A stretch of 64,000 nt of DNA from Echinarachnius parma. Its lineage: Eukaryota > Echinodermata > Echinoidea > Clypeasteroida > Echinarachniidae. Below are positions 23,201 through 38,200 of the stretch, piece by piece. The stretch is from assembly GCA_037951105.1 (NCBI GenBank), contig JBAMJV010011129.1:25529-89528 (forward strand). Reading direction: 5' to 3'. Each line of letters starts with the position of its first letter. Positions within the stretch are counted from its first letter, which is position 1. The position numbers were made by a program, and so were the translations under genes. The notes beneath the pieces were generated by a model that saw only the letters and a program-made list of their open reading frames with translations, made no database searches and was not told the DNA's origin.

Positions 23201-26200
23201 TAATGTTTACCTAATAAAAAAAAGTGGAAAAGAACAAAAAAATGGAAAAAGAAAGAGAGGACGTCCTAAAAACACTTGGCGAAGAACTGTGGAAAGTGTG
23301 ATAAAAAGACCTTAACCACACATGGGGAACCATCCAGAAACTGGCCCAAAATCGAAATGAGTGGAAGACTTTTGTTGCTGCCCTATATGCCAGGATGCAT
23401 GACGGGCAGTAAGAAAGTAAGTAAGTAATAAAAATAATGAACATTGATGTCAGATTTTAGCGCTTACTGCCGATTGACGCGGTGTTCCGGGAATGCTCAT
23501 TCATATCTCTATAGAAAGGGAGCCATTTGAAAATTCAAACCCATTTCATTCTTATGTTACACTTTAGCTAAATATCAATAGGTACAAGGTAAAGGTGAAC
23601 GGTCCAAGTAGTTTTGGCTGAATCAGACAAAGTTATCGCTTCAACTGTAACAACATGGCAAAAATAATAATATTACTGCCATTCTTTAATAAAATCAAAG
23701 TATTTCTCCCCCCCCCTCTCCCAATCACAAACTGACACTTTGAAATACAATTTACATCAAATGAATTCAATCAATATCCTGTATAACTTACCAACAATTG
23801 AGGTCATGACTAAACAACCACTGACCTATCCAGCCAGAGTAACACTCTTGTTTAATTAAAATTTCGAAGCCATTGTAAGTAATGCAGTAAATTTCAAAAT
23901 TAAAGTCACAGATCCATTTTCACAGTATCATGAAATTAAGATCTCCAATCTCCAATCCAGTCCATTGTATTCCGATTGTTACTAAAAGGTAGATCTCTAG
24001 TGTAGGACCACACAGTCTATAAAATCTTAGTCCACGTTGGCACTTTCACTCTCTCCCGCGACAATTGTCTGACTGGCCAATTGTCTGACTGGCCGATACA
24101 GGTAAACCTGACTGTACTCAACTCGGAGCCTAACTTGTAAACACATTACACGTGAGGTGACACAGAGAGGGGAACACCTATGAATGACCTGATTGCACAA
24201 ACAAACTGAACCAGTTTCAGTGGGACTACTCTGTGAGACTACGATCAGCAATCTCTCACACAACCTTCTGTTTAAGTCCATCGCACATGTATTACACGGT
24301 CTGATTCTGATTTGCCAAACAACTGCGCATCTAAACTGTACTAGCAAGACTTGTATGTATTCAAATTATGTAGTATATTAAAGTTCAGATACTTTTTTTA
24401 ATGTTTGTCAGATCAGATTGGATCGTGTCATATGCAATGGGCTTTAGACTCGAGGATGCCTGGGAGTTACAAGCTGAGAGCCTGAAAACCGGATGATATC
24501 TAATTGGTATGGATAATGATAAGAATGAGCCTGAATTTCTCCGTGACCAGGGCCTGTAATCAGGCTTTTGCCTGAAAACTGGCATCCCATACTATCTAAA
24601 ACAAAGCTCAAAATTGTTACAAGCTAGGTAAGTAAAGAATAAATCTTGAAGATTAAAATTAGACGAACAATATTGACAGTGTATCAATATGGACAATGAA
24701 CAAAACCAATTATGCAGCCCTAGTTATATAAATTTAATTTCCAATCAAATAACCAGTCACAGGTATATAATATCTAGGTCAAATTATGTACTAGGAACTG
24801 TTCAGGCTGTCATTTGTGCAATCAGGGCCCAGATAGGACCTACAGTAGAAACTGTACCTCCCAAACCTGCCCATTAAGTACCCACATCCTCTAGCTCGCT
24901 TTCAGACACACAACATTTAATAAAGTCACACATCTTTGACTAGATACGATGTGCATTTGCAAATCCTTAATACAATGTGATACTAACATATATCCCATTC
25001 ATACTTGCTTCTGGCATTGGCTCGGCACTGGCTCGGCACTGGCTTAAAGGGATCCAACACTCAAAAATAATTTTCCAATAAATGAAAGATCTATAACATT
25101 TTTAGTAATCCATTCTACCAGAAAGTTAATACAAAATAGGTTTCCAGAAAAATCCTATAAATTTAAAACTCATCATCATTCTAAATTATGCATTCAAGGG
25201 TCTAGTCTATGACGTACGCATTATCCTAACGTACGCGTGTATAGAATTGGTGCACTCACAAACGTTTGGCGCTTACAGAAACTAAGACCCTTTTTGGTAT
25301 ATTCATACTTACATGGTTTGATACAGTATTTTTTACGGCATGTGTGAAAGGGATGGACAGTAACTCTTTAATTGCCTGATAATGGAGCATTCATGAATCA
25401 CTGTCAGAATAATACAGCTGGGACCCTGCATTCCTTTGTCAAACAATTTATTTTCAATCTCTATTCACTACTGTGCATTTTAGATGAACATCTTTCATCT
25501 GATATTAAAGGGAAATGACAGTAGTGGGAAATGCCCTACACACAAAAAATGAAATGTACGCTCTTATTACCAACCATGTGAAAAAATATAATTTGAATGA
25601 TATGAAATTATAAACAATTGGCCAGGAAACCGCCTACTAATGGATATATTTGCAAAATTATAAAACTGATTTACAGTAAATTGATCGCCAACGCGGAATC
25701 GCGCATACGCTTTTGGTCTGCATGTATAAAAGATTTCTCCTTCATTACAAAGACAAAACTAGCTGAAACACTTATTATAGAAATGGTGTTGACTAAAAAT
25801 GGTTGATTGCAAACAGTTAGTCTTGTGCAAGTCAGGTTCAAGTTGCAAATTATGTACTAACCCACAGAGTTGTGGGGTTGATGGGTTAAATGTATGCACT
25901 AGAACTGTGTGTGACTCATGGGTCTTGTAATCAATAAATTATGGGTTTGTTCCCAAATCGCACTGAAAATGAGTCACACCCCTCGGCCTCGACTCTACAT
26001 GCATAATTGCATAATTTGCATAAATAATCCATTTCACTCTATAAATAGATGATAAATACTCCCATGTATCATTCATTCCCTTACTGTACAGTCATCGATA
26101 TAGCACCTAGGGTATATAGATATAGCACCTGTTACGGAAACAATTTCTTTCATGAACTGTGAACTGTGTTCATTTTGTGATTGCGATCAACTCTCATTTC

Positions 26201-29200
26201 ATTTCATTTTCATTTTTCATTTCAACTCTAACTAGTACAAACATAGAAGTAGAAGTATTTAACATAATTCAATGCTTGAAGTTGAAATAATCTCTGTTCA
26301 TTTGTGGCCTTGTTCCAAGGCAAGTACAAATTAAGACTCGTAAACTTTTGGTGGCCTGAAACATGATTTGGGTAGCCCAGAACAAAGGAAGAGTCTGTTA
26401 CATTTGGTGGCCCAGTCGGGCATGAATTACATTTTTGTAGATCAAAGTTTATTTTTGGTGGCACTGGGCCAGCAAGCCAGTGTTTATTTCAAGCTTTGAT
26501 ACCTTACATGGAGAAGAATGATCATACTATGTATATCCAAGAACCATTAAAGGGACTTAGTAACATTGTCCAAATCCTCAAAATAAAATTGTAATTCTAG
26601 CGGTTCCTTTATACCTTGTTGTATTCGTATTAACAATAAAATCATGGGACAGCTTTCGGTTTTTCAAATTTCCCTTTCATTACAAAGATATGTATGATTG
26701 AAGTATTTAGATAAGAAAATCTCCGGGCGAGATTTTCATCCCTGTACAAAGTGAATGCAGTGAGTTGGTGAATATCACCCAATATCACTTTGCATTTTCG
26801 CTCATTACTTGGCCATACATTGTCCATTTGACCTGAAATTTTCACACAATACCCTGAGGACATATGAGATAACAACAGTATACATTGCATCAACCATTCA
26901 TCAGTTTTTGCACATCTCAACAAAGTTACTAGATCCCTTTAAGGAAAACAGAAAATTCAAAATATTCCTTAATTAATGAAGTAAACAGATACAGGTAGTC
27001 TTGAGAGCTGGTTCGAATTTTAAAAACATAAATGATAGCCCCCCAAAAGCAATTGATGGTTTTCCCTGGTGGGTTTATATTTTAGTACGAAGTACCTATA
27101 GATTCAAATCTGCTCTAGCTAGCACCTGTACATACCCGCTGACAGGGACGATTTTCTACATAATTTGCTTTCCCTGCTCCAAATTTCTAGCAACATTTCC
27201 AGCAAAATTTTACACAAAATATCAGCAAAAAATAAGGAAATTTAACTGAGCATCGCGATTGTGGGTAAGCATTTATTATCTACTACGTTAACCCCAGTTG
27301 GAAACTAAAAGGATCTCTTGTTGCATACTTAGCCCTATCACAGGGCTCGACACTAGCACTTATTGACAAGTAAACATTGATATCGGGCAATTATTGGTCA
27401 ACTATGAGAGATAATGTAATTCCTTCTAAGGTTTAAATCTCATCTAGTAAGCGGGCAAGTAAAATTTGAAAAGCTATGATTTCACTTTTAGTGGGGGCTT
27501 TTGCCTATCAATCTAAAATAGACTTAGAAAGGAACCAAGCTAGTACACTTTTAACATTCTATGTACATGAATAGGTTCATATCCAATGAAGATTTATTTA
27601 TGAAAAGTTACTATACCATTCTTTGCTCTACGGTCCATGCCAGTCTTTGCTCTATGGTCCAGACCAGTGACATTTCATGTTAAATGTTGGTGGTCTGATT
27701 AGTTGAGTAAAATATCAATGGAAATAATGTGAGAAAATAATGCTTTCTAAAGTGTTATTCCCACCCGTTTCTCTGATTTTTTCTACCAAATTAAATTGAC
27801 AAATTTGTAAAATATAATGAAACATGGCGCATGCAAGACTGGTGAATATCTGATGTGCAGCAATGGTATTGAATAGAATGGATATTAAACAAAATCCAAT
27901 CTACATCTAAAATTAATACTTTTAAATGTAAGATTACATAAAATAAACTGAAAAATTACAATTGTTAGACAAGTTAAAAAGTGAAAATGAATGATTTTGT
28001 GGGCCTGACTGAGCCACTAGAAAACAAGTATGCCCGATATAACCCAGAAAGCACACTTTCAAAGCTCTGTAAACTATTAATTTAAAACATTAAGAAATGT
28101 TCATGTTAACCGATTGTCTATGGGAACCTGGTGGGTCCTGTATTAACTCTAGATGGAGATTGCAAAATCTAGTAGGAAACGGGGTTAAATGTTGCAACCG
28201 TCATGATGATGCACGGTCTTCGACCATATCATATCCCCCAATTTAGCATCAAGAGCTCCCTAATATACTCGCAGACACTTGGGTCTTGGCTGCGGTGCAA
28301 AATTACCCAGATTATTTAATTTAACCGGAGCCCGGAATCCCCCTAAGGTTTCCGTAAAGTAATCTAGCGCGATGATGCGTTCCAGGCCATTCAGGACCAG
28401 TGAGTAGCCTCTAATAATCGCATTGCCGGAGAAGGTGGAAGGTTTGGGGGTATTTGGAAAGTTGAGAGAGAAATACAGTCATACTTGTCTATAAAGACCA
28501 CCCAAGGGAGTCATAATATGTGGTCTTTATAAGCAGGCAGTCTCTATAGGCATGTTCACTGCTCTAAAGGGAATAACAGCGTGTTCACACACAACAAATT
28601 TTCATCCCGAAATCATGACTAAAGAATCATGATTTTAAACAAAACTAACGAACGTTCACACACACAAAAACAAGATCCCAAAACAGCTGGCATTCAGCAT
28701 CGTATAAGTGCGCAGTTTGCTACTGCGCAGTGTGCTGTCTTTTTTCTGTCTGCTGTCACGTTAAGCCACGCCCAGTTATACGAGTTTCGTATAGCGAATC
28801 ATGATTAGCGAATCGACCGGGCGTTCACACACAAAACGAGCGTGATTCTTTAGTCAGCTCTCGTATGAAACGATGCTCAAACCCCCGTTTCGTTAATCAT
28901 GATTCATTATACGACGTTTCGTTAGTGAGCGTTCAGACACACAATTTCCGACAATTTCCGTCGTATAGCTAATCATGAGCTGACTAAAGAATCAGCTCCT
29001 GACTAGCTATACGATGAAATTTTTGTGTGTGAACACGGGGTAAGAAATAGTGGTCTTTAGTGGTCATTAGAGCAGATTTGGAAGATAACCTGAAAGGTAG
29101 GATGAGCGATGAAATAGAATGGTAGTGATAGACATGTAGTACTCTTGAGAAGGTGGAAGGTAGAACGTTTGTGGGTATAATAAAAAGTTGAGAGATAAAT

Positions 29201-32200
29201 AGTTGCATTCAGAAATAAGAAAGGCACATGTTTGATCAAAGATGAAACAGAATGGTAGCTATGAAGTCAAACCTGCTCTAGAGACCACCTGTCCATAAAG
29301 ACCAGTATTCTTGATTAAGAATACAATGTATGTCAGAGTTATAATGGACAGATAACAGTTCAATCAAGAAAGGGAAAGAAAAGATAGAGGGGGCTGCAAA
29401 AATAATATACCTGGAAATCGCACAGGGAAGATATAGAAGCTTGCGTGAACAGTGAATGAAATAAAATGCAAATGAAATGGATACAAAAGTATTGAACTTC
29501 GAAAATTTTTTTTTTTTTAAATACAAAAACTTGTAAGATTCTCGAGTATAAAAGGAGGTACATTGTTGTTACATGTTTTTACATTGGTTCCATGACATTT
29601 ACTCCGGCGACAATTGCTCACTTCTGATTTCTCATAAACCAAGAAAGATTTAAAACTCTAACCCAAAAAACGATACTATAAGTCCACTAACCCTTACCCT
29701 ACCAATTCACAAAAAAAATAGCATGGCAATGAACACTAGGATAAATCAAATTGTCACTGGTTACATCACTGAATAGCATGGCAATGAACACTAGGATAAA
29801 TCAAATTGTCACTGGTTACATCACTGAATAGCATGGCAATGAACACTAGGATAAATTAAATTGTCACTGGTTACATCACTGAATAGCATGGCAATGAACA
29901 CTAGGATAAATCAAATTGTCACTGGTTACATCACTGAATAGCATGGCAATGCACACTAGGATAAATCAAATTGTCACTGGTTACATCACTGAATAGCATG
30001 GCAATGAACACTAGGATAAATCAAATTGTCACTGGTTACATCACTGAATAGCATGGCAATGCACACTAGGATAAATCAAATTGTCACTGGTTACATCACT
30101 GAATAGCATGGCAATGAACACTAGGATAAATCAAATTGTCACTGGTTACATCACTGAATAGCATGGCAATGCACACTAGGATAAATCAAATTGTCACTGG
30201 TTACATCACTGAATAGCATGGCAATGCACACTAGGATAAATCAAATTGTCACTGGTTACATCACTGAATAGCATGGCAATGCACACTAGGATAAATCAAA
30301 TTGTCACTGGCTACATCACTGAATAGCATGGCAATGAACACTCTAGGATAAATCAAATTGTCACTGGCTACATCACTGAACAGCATGGCAATGAACACTA
30401 GGATAAATCAAATTGTCACTGGTTACATCACTTGCATAGAGACTTAAATTTATTTTTGTGATGCGCTATATAAAAACGGTTTATTATTGTTATTATCACT
30501 GAATTTTACAAATCAACGAATATCCCTGATCTATGCAACTCTTCTGCTGTACAAAAAATACCCTATTTGCTGGTGTATTAACCACACATTTTTCCTGACG
30601 GAAGAACCCACAAAAAGGTGGGTGCAGTCCAAAGATAAGTTATGTGAAGGAAAAGCATGATAGGATTACTGAAAATGTGGTCATATTCGCGGTGCATTAA
30701 TTAATTAAGTCGGCGTCCGCGAATATTAAAACCCGCAAATATAAATGCCCGATTTGCAATGCGTGTGAACACTTGCTTGGCCGCGAATGTGTTTTAGTGT
30801 CGCTCAGCGCGAAATATTAATCGCGCGAAAATAACAACGTTTACAGTATCCGTTATGTTTCGCTCCAATCAGAAACAAGTTTGTGTTTTATGTACTAAGA
30901 GTTTACAATATTAATTAGGTTATTGAGAAAAGCCTGGAATATTTGGTTTAATTATGTTACACTGATCCCCAGCACAGTTGGATCATCTAGACCAACCATT
31001 TTCCCCTTATTTATTTGACCCCCAGCAAATGAATGCCGTTTATACACCGTAAAATGGTAATAAAACGGTAATGCACAGTATATAAATTGTATTAAAAAAT
31101 GGCTGCATGATCCTTGTGTAATGCATAGCATGCTTTTGCATTTATACAAGAAGGTGTCGAGAAAAATCTAATTCTGGAGTATTAAAAGCTCTTAACCTTG
31201 GAAGGTCGCTAGTATTCCAAGGCAAAACATTTCGGAAAAGCTTTTTACACGGCCCATTTATTTCCTCTATTTTTTTCTTCTTCTCTCTCTCTGCTGAGTC
31301 TGACAACTTGCCACGACACCTTCCATGCATGCCCGAGTGCATTAAAATTGATTTAATATGCCTTAAGAATTTCTTTGCGTCTTTGGTAAGTGTCTATCTG
31401 GCAACGTATTAGTGGTATCTATGGTAGTCTTTGGTAAGTGTCTATCTGGTAACGTATTAGTGGTATCTATGGTAGTCTTTGGTAAGTGTCTATCTGGCAA
31501 CGTATTAGTGGTATCTATGGTAGTCTTTGGTAAGTGTCTATCTGGCAACGTATTAGTGGTATCTATGGTAGTGTTTGGTAAGTGTCTATCTGGCAACGTA
31601 TTAGTGGTATCTATGGTAGTCTTTGGTAAGTGTCTATCTGGCAACGTATTAGTGGTATCTATGGTAGTGTTTGGTAAGTGTCTATCTGGCAACGTATTAG
31701 TGGTATCTATGGTAGTCTTTGGTAAGTGTCTATCTGGCAACGTATTAGTGGTATCTATGGTAGTCTTTGGTAAGTGTCTATCTGGCAACGTATTAGTGGT
31801 ATCTATGGTAGTGGGCTGGCCCCTGTCCAGGTTAAAGTCATCCACTAACTTTGTCCAATTTATTGCATATAGAAAAGGAAAACAGAATACAAAAAAAAAA
31901 AAGTGGAGACCTCTCATTTGATTAAATATCACTTAATTTTGTTTGTACATGTTCAATTGTTTATTCCTAATTGTATTGTATTTGTTATGCATGTCGAATA
32001 TAATGATGATCAACGATTGTAAACGTTTTTGATTTGAAGCAATAAAAAGAATTAAAAAAAAAAAAAAAAAAAAACTTTGTCCAATTCAACCAAACTCACC
32101 TGGAGCTTTTACATTTCTCAGATTGTACCTTGTTGTTTGGTTTATGGTAACAGAAGAATGAAATGGGTTGTTATTTTGTTAATGTCTCCCTAAATATGGA

Positions 32201-35200
32201 GATACTTACAATTGAAAGAAAAACATTCCAGGACGCTTTTAGATTATAGCCAAAATCATTGGGCAATGGTGATTAATCTGGCATAAATTGTACTCCTTTT
32301 CATGAGATAAACAGGGTTTTTTCTATGAAATTATCACACATCATTCAGAAAGTGGTGTCTATACGTCACCTTTTTAAAGTGATCCATTAACTTCATAATA
32401 TTTTTTCAAAAGTGACATTTGAGACTTCAATCGTATACCAAAATAATTGTACGATTTTTTTCTGAATGATGTGTGATAATTTCATAATCAAAACCCATTT
32501 CATTCTTCTGTTACCATTAATTTAGTGTTTTAGATCCTATTCGTTGTGGCCAATACAAAAGCTTCTATTGGCCAAATGGAATTTCTGGCGGCCATTGGCA
32601 CGTGGGGCAGCTACTCCTTTAAGGGCAAGCCCAGCATACATTATTGCAATGTAGCAAAATGATAGCATGTGCAGTATCACTTATAGAATCAGACAATGTC
32701 ATTTCATATTTTTGACCAGTCTTTAGCACAAATTAACAAATTTCCCATCAAAAGTAAAAACATACATCGGTTCCTCTAGAACTTGCTAAACGTGGTTAAA
32801 TAGTTTATTAATTAATTTTGGGCATTTTTTAAAATACAGGTCTCTAAACCCCGAGTCCCCTTCACTGGCTGGGACTGGGTGTATGACACATAGATACCAG
32901 TACTTCTTAATTCATGTGATAACAACATTTACAGCTCAGGACTACTGTAGCTACCATAACTATTTAAATAATAATTAATAAAAGCATTTTTTTAAAGAAA
33001 TTTTCAATTTATCAACAGATAGATGAATAAAATGTGATATCAAATAACAATTGAAAAGCCTACATTTCTGTTTGACTGACTACATTTTGTAGAAAAGCAA
33101 ACATAGTTGGCCTAAAATCAGCTTCTCATTTCCGTCCCGACAGAGTGAAAATAGGGTTGGGTTACTGTCTGCCTTTGTCGCAGTTATTTCTCTTGCCATT
33201 TCCACTCATTCATGATAATTCATTCAGAAAGGGAACCGAAACGTAAAAACATTCTTCCACAGAATTCTGCAACATTACACACAAAAAACCATTGGCTTTG
33301 AACTGTTCTCTGTCTCTCTTATTCCCTTTTTTCTGAGGGTGCATCCAATCGTTATAATATCAAGAAAGTTTCAAAATTTCCCTTGAAAGAGAATTTTTTT
33401 CTCTTGATAAAGATAAGCCTCAAACACGTTTCAAAAAGCTTTAAACACCTTTTTTCAAAGGCGTTTTAGCCCTCGAAAAAGCCTAAAAGAGCCCCTCTCA
33501 ATTTGCATAGAGTTTAATGCAAATTTAATTTTTAAGTGCAATTTTAATGCAGGCGAGCTCGAAAAGTAGCCCATGAAAAATACATTTTAATTTTCCCCCT
33601 GATTTAGAGAGGAAAAGATGGATTAAATATTAAATTATTGATCTGTTCACCATCAACACCATAAAGTCATGCAAATGACATGACGGTTTTTTGTTTACAA
33701 TGATGAAAAATGGAATGTCAAACAGCTGTAAAAATTACACATTTTATTTTTAGATGAATCTAATCATGCGAAGTATTTAAAAATAAATGGAATTTAATGT
33801 AATGACAAAACTACATTTATGCACTAGTCTGTGGTTTCAGGAAGCGATTAAAGGGTATTAAAAGACCGATACAAAACCACAAATTGGAAATGATCACGTA
33901 GGAAGGAAATCATCAATTATGATGGATAATAGGATGCAGCATTTCAGCCCAGTGGATGATACAATCTTCATCTTTCTCTTCATCATTTTCTCTCTTTCCT
34001 GTGCAGTTTCAAATAATACACAGGGGCTTAGGGCAATCCCGATTTGTCCCTGAAATGCTCAAAAGAGGCCCTGAAAATCATATACATTGTAAGACCCAGG
34101 GCTGTAAAATTGCATAATGTTCAATGCAAAACTAACTTTTAAGTGTTATTTTCATGCAGGCAAACTTGAAAAGTAGCCCCCGAAAAATAAATATAAATTT
34201 TTTCTCAGCTAAGTATGTGTGATCAAGTGATCGTATGGAATCGCTGAGTTATGATCACAATTATTATGTGCTTTATTTTGATACAAATTTTGACAAAAAT
34301 GAGAAGGCTTGTTTAAAGAATCAATTAATGCAAATCAACAATGTACAGTACATGATCATACTTGTTAACTATCAGTTTCTGTACCCTGGTTGTTATTATT
34401 ATTTTTTTTTAAATCAACACATGGTTTGGTTTCAAGTATTTATTTTATTTACACTTTAATCTTTATGAACATAGAACACGCTCATTATTTCCATTTTTGT
34501 ACAAATAAGATTTTTTGTACAAATACAAATCTACCATACGGCACAGGCTCTCGTAATGCTCGTAACATTACACTATACACATGTGGAATGCATGCACACA
34601 TACAATGTACATATGGAATGTATGTATGAACAGATTGTACAGCACATGTATGTATGTATGCATGGGAGTAATTCCCTGGTACACACATGTTCAGTACAGT
34701 ATGCTGAACGTGTGTACTGTAGGGCAGTATGTGCATGCACGCATCCAATCCCGATTGCCGAGTTATTATGTGCGGGGCAGACATTAAAATGCAACACTTG
34801 AGGGAGCACCCTCCTGCATCTCCTGACCTTTGGTATTTACAGCAATACTACGATGAGGATGGAGATGGAGATGCAGATGAAGATGCCGAGTGCATCTTCC
34901 CAATCGCATCCCAGATAAGATGAGATGAGAGGAGAAGAAATACTTTTTTTTTGGGGGGGGGGGGATATTTTTCAAGCTTGTCTTCATTATTCTGATGTAT
35001 GCTACACAGTACACTGTATGTGTAATTGTTCTACTGTTCATGAATTGTTTCAAGGGTCTGAAATCACAATGCAATCTCATCCCAGATAAGATGAGAAGAA
35101 ATAAATATAATCTTTCTCCTTTTTTTTTTCTTTTTTTTTTTTTTTGGGGGGGGGGGGAGATATTTTTCAAGCTTGTCTGCATTATTCCAATGTATGCTAC

Positions 35201-38200
35201 ACAGTACACTGTATATTGTTATACAGTTCATGAATTGTTTCGAGGGTCTGAAATCACACTTTGTGTTTTTATTCAAATCACAACAATAAAATGCACAATT
35301 TTGCATCTGAGACAAGATGTGGTGAGGTCAGAGAGAAAAACAAAAACTTGTTTAGAGGGAGATACTTTTCATTTCAAGCTTGTCTGCATAATATTTGTAC
35401 GACATTATGGGGCTCTTTGATAGTTTTCAGGGCTCCTTTTTTGCTTTTTGGGGGGCTACAAATTTATGCAATCACATCAAAGATTGAGGAGAGGAGGCCA
35501 GAGATAACAAAATAAATTAATTAAAATCTTGTTTTGATGGATACTTTATTTTATCAACAAGCTTGTCTGCATTATTTGAATAATATGTCAGCAAAATATT
35601 TCTTTTACATCAAACTCTATGAGAATTTATGGGGGCACTTCTTCGGCTCTCAGTCTCAGGGGCTTTTTTGTAATTTCTGGCCTCTCTGGGCTAAATCACT
35701 CTCAGTCCTGGGGGGGGGGGGGGGGGGGGGTTCGCAAAGATCCTAAGTTGAACTTAACTCTTATTTGGACTTAAAAAGTATGGTAAGCCATTTGTAGCCT
35801 TCGAATTAAATATATTGAAAAGCAAAAATGCAAGTATTTTAGACATTTCATATATTTTACATCAAAAACATGAAATCCACTTAATAGAAAATACCAATGA
35901 TTTGAATCATCATTTTATGCCTATTAAAAGATATTTCACAAAATGTTTTTTAAAAAACTAACGGCTTGCCATAGTTTCTAAGTCCAACTTAGAGTTAAGT
36001 TCAACTATCTTTGTGAAACACCCCCATGGTGTATTTTGTCAATGATTGACGAACTACACAGTAGAGCTATAGGATTCCTCCCAGTATAAACATACATGTA
36101 TCATACATGTATCATATACAATGACATGGGCATATTGCTCAAAAGTAGCAACAACAAATATCTAGATACGAAAAACAAAACAAGAAATGGGGAAGATCAT
36201 ATTAACTCTATAAATTCATATTGAGGGATGGAAAAAGGCCCTGGGATATAGGTGTGCTTGTGTGCGTGCTGTGTGTGGTTGTACCGTTGTATATTGTGTA
36301 CATTGTATGTACATGTACAGTACAAATTAATGTGTTGACAAATTTTATGATTTTTTTGATTTGCAGCGTTTCACCTCTTATATATTGTGATGGAGAAGAA
36401 TTCTCCTATTTCGTGAACACACCTGCATAAACATTTCATCTGTCTACGTTTGATTTTGACATTACGTTTGATTGACATAGTTAGCCAATGTGTCAAAGTA
36501 GAATAAATATGCAAACAAAGCTTTTATTTGCATTCAAATAAAATTGATGAGTAATGCAATGTCCTTATCTAAGATTGACACTTCATATCAATTCTTGCAA
36601 TTCAGCCACTTGAACTATAAGCATCCTGTCCATTTAGAAAGATTATATTGGCATATTTGGCAGACCATATAACTAAGGTAAAGGTAGCCGGAAAACTAAA
36701 CTAAATAGTCAATGACAACTAAGTTATAAATTAAGAAATTAACCTTTTTTTCTCCTTGCGTCTCAGTCTGGCAAGTGAAATTAAGATTTCCTAAATGTTA
36801 CTGGCCAAAAACAAAGAAAAATACTGACAAGTCTGTTTTGCCCATTTTTGCAAATAACATGTTGATTAATTAAAGGGACTGTCCGCCTTTTACAAATCGT
36901 CTGAACAGTTTCATGTAGACGGATGAGGATGAATGTAACACACACACAAAAATTCAGATCGAACAGCCCTGTAATTTGGATTCTACGAATGAAAAACGAA
37001 TGCGCCCCTCCACCAAACTATATATCGGTCAATAAAGGAGTTTAACTGATTAAGCATATAACAACAATATTGTACTTATTCTTGTAAAGGTATTGTGAAG
37101 CCGACATTTGTAAAGGTATGTCACGGAAAAGGTCTCGAAAATGAAGAATATACAATTGCATGTAGTCAGTTTTAGCGAGTTTTGGTTATTTTGTTTAGTA
37201 TTCGCTTAAGCCGTTGTTCGATCACAATCTGTGCTCGGGTACGTAGTGAGCACGCACAGCAACGTGGTACTCCGCTCCGTGGAATGTGCCGTGAGCGAAA
37301 TTTCGCACTAGGTGAATACTCGTATAATGCACAAACGCGCTGTGTCGTTTTATTTTTTTGAGGTCTATAACTCCACGAAAAAGAGATTTCAAGCCCTGAT
37401 TTTTTCAGGCATGCTGTTAAATGACATTTTCTTTCATATAAGACAATAACCTCGCAACTTTTGAAATTTGGCTTGCAAAAGGCGGACAGTCCCTTTAAAT
37501 TGTGGTGGCCCGAAGCACATTTTAGTGGCCTAGGGCCAGCGGGCCAGTGATAATTTCAAGCCCTATATCAGAAGTTTCAGGCAGATTTTGTATTGTAGAA
37601 AATATATGAAAAGGAGACAAACGACCCAAAACATCTTCTAGTTGGTTAATGTGTGCAGAGAAACCATGACTGTGCAGAGTAAATTTGTTTGTCTCATCTG
37701 AAATTCTCACTTTGTTTTTTGTTAGCAAAGAAGGGTACACATGTTTGCAATGAGACAAAACAAACTCTTGACCATTTCAAACGAAGAGTAAGACTTTTTT
37801 AAATGGTTCATAAATAGGCATAAACCATCTTTCTTTTTGTTAGTGTGTGGATGTTGAATTTGGAAAGACTCAGTTTAGTCTAAGGCCAAAGGGTAAGTTT
37901 AAATAATCTTGTCTAGACCTAAATGAGTGTGTTAAAATGTGTTTCAAGCTTATCTTTTAATTGTATAAACAAATTAGCAGCCGATTCTTTAATAGACAAG
38001 TCTATCTAAATGCACCATAACTTAAGTAATCTGAAACTGTCTGAAGTTAAACCATTATATGGGGTGGTTCAGAACAGTTTAGGAATTAACTTTACAAATT
38101 ACAATCATAATGTACAGTGTCACAGTGTACATGTGTGAAAAGGCACAGGAGCTTAAAGGTATATATATGCGTGGGTTATAAAGGGTAGTCAGCAAATTCC

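Noticed and set aside
29719-30431. Regularly spaced repeats considered as a CRISPR-like array
   Set aside because: There are no unique spacers: units are contiguous and near identical, typical of a eukaryotic minisatellite.
31363-31932. 189-aa minus-strand frame with a hydrophobic N-terminus and nine 16-residue repeats
   Set aside because: The hydrophobic start is the complement of an A-rich tract inside a retroposed tail, and the rest is the 48-bp minisatellite. No conserved domain is visible.
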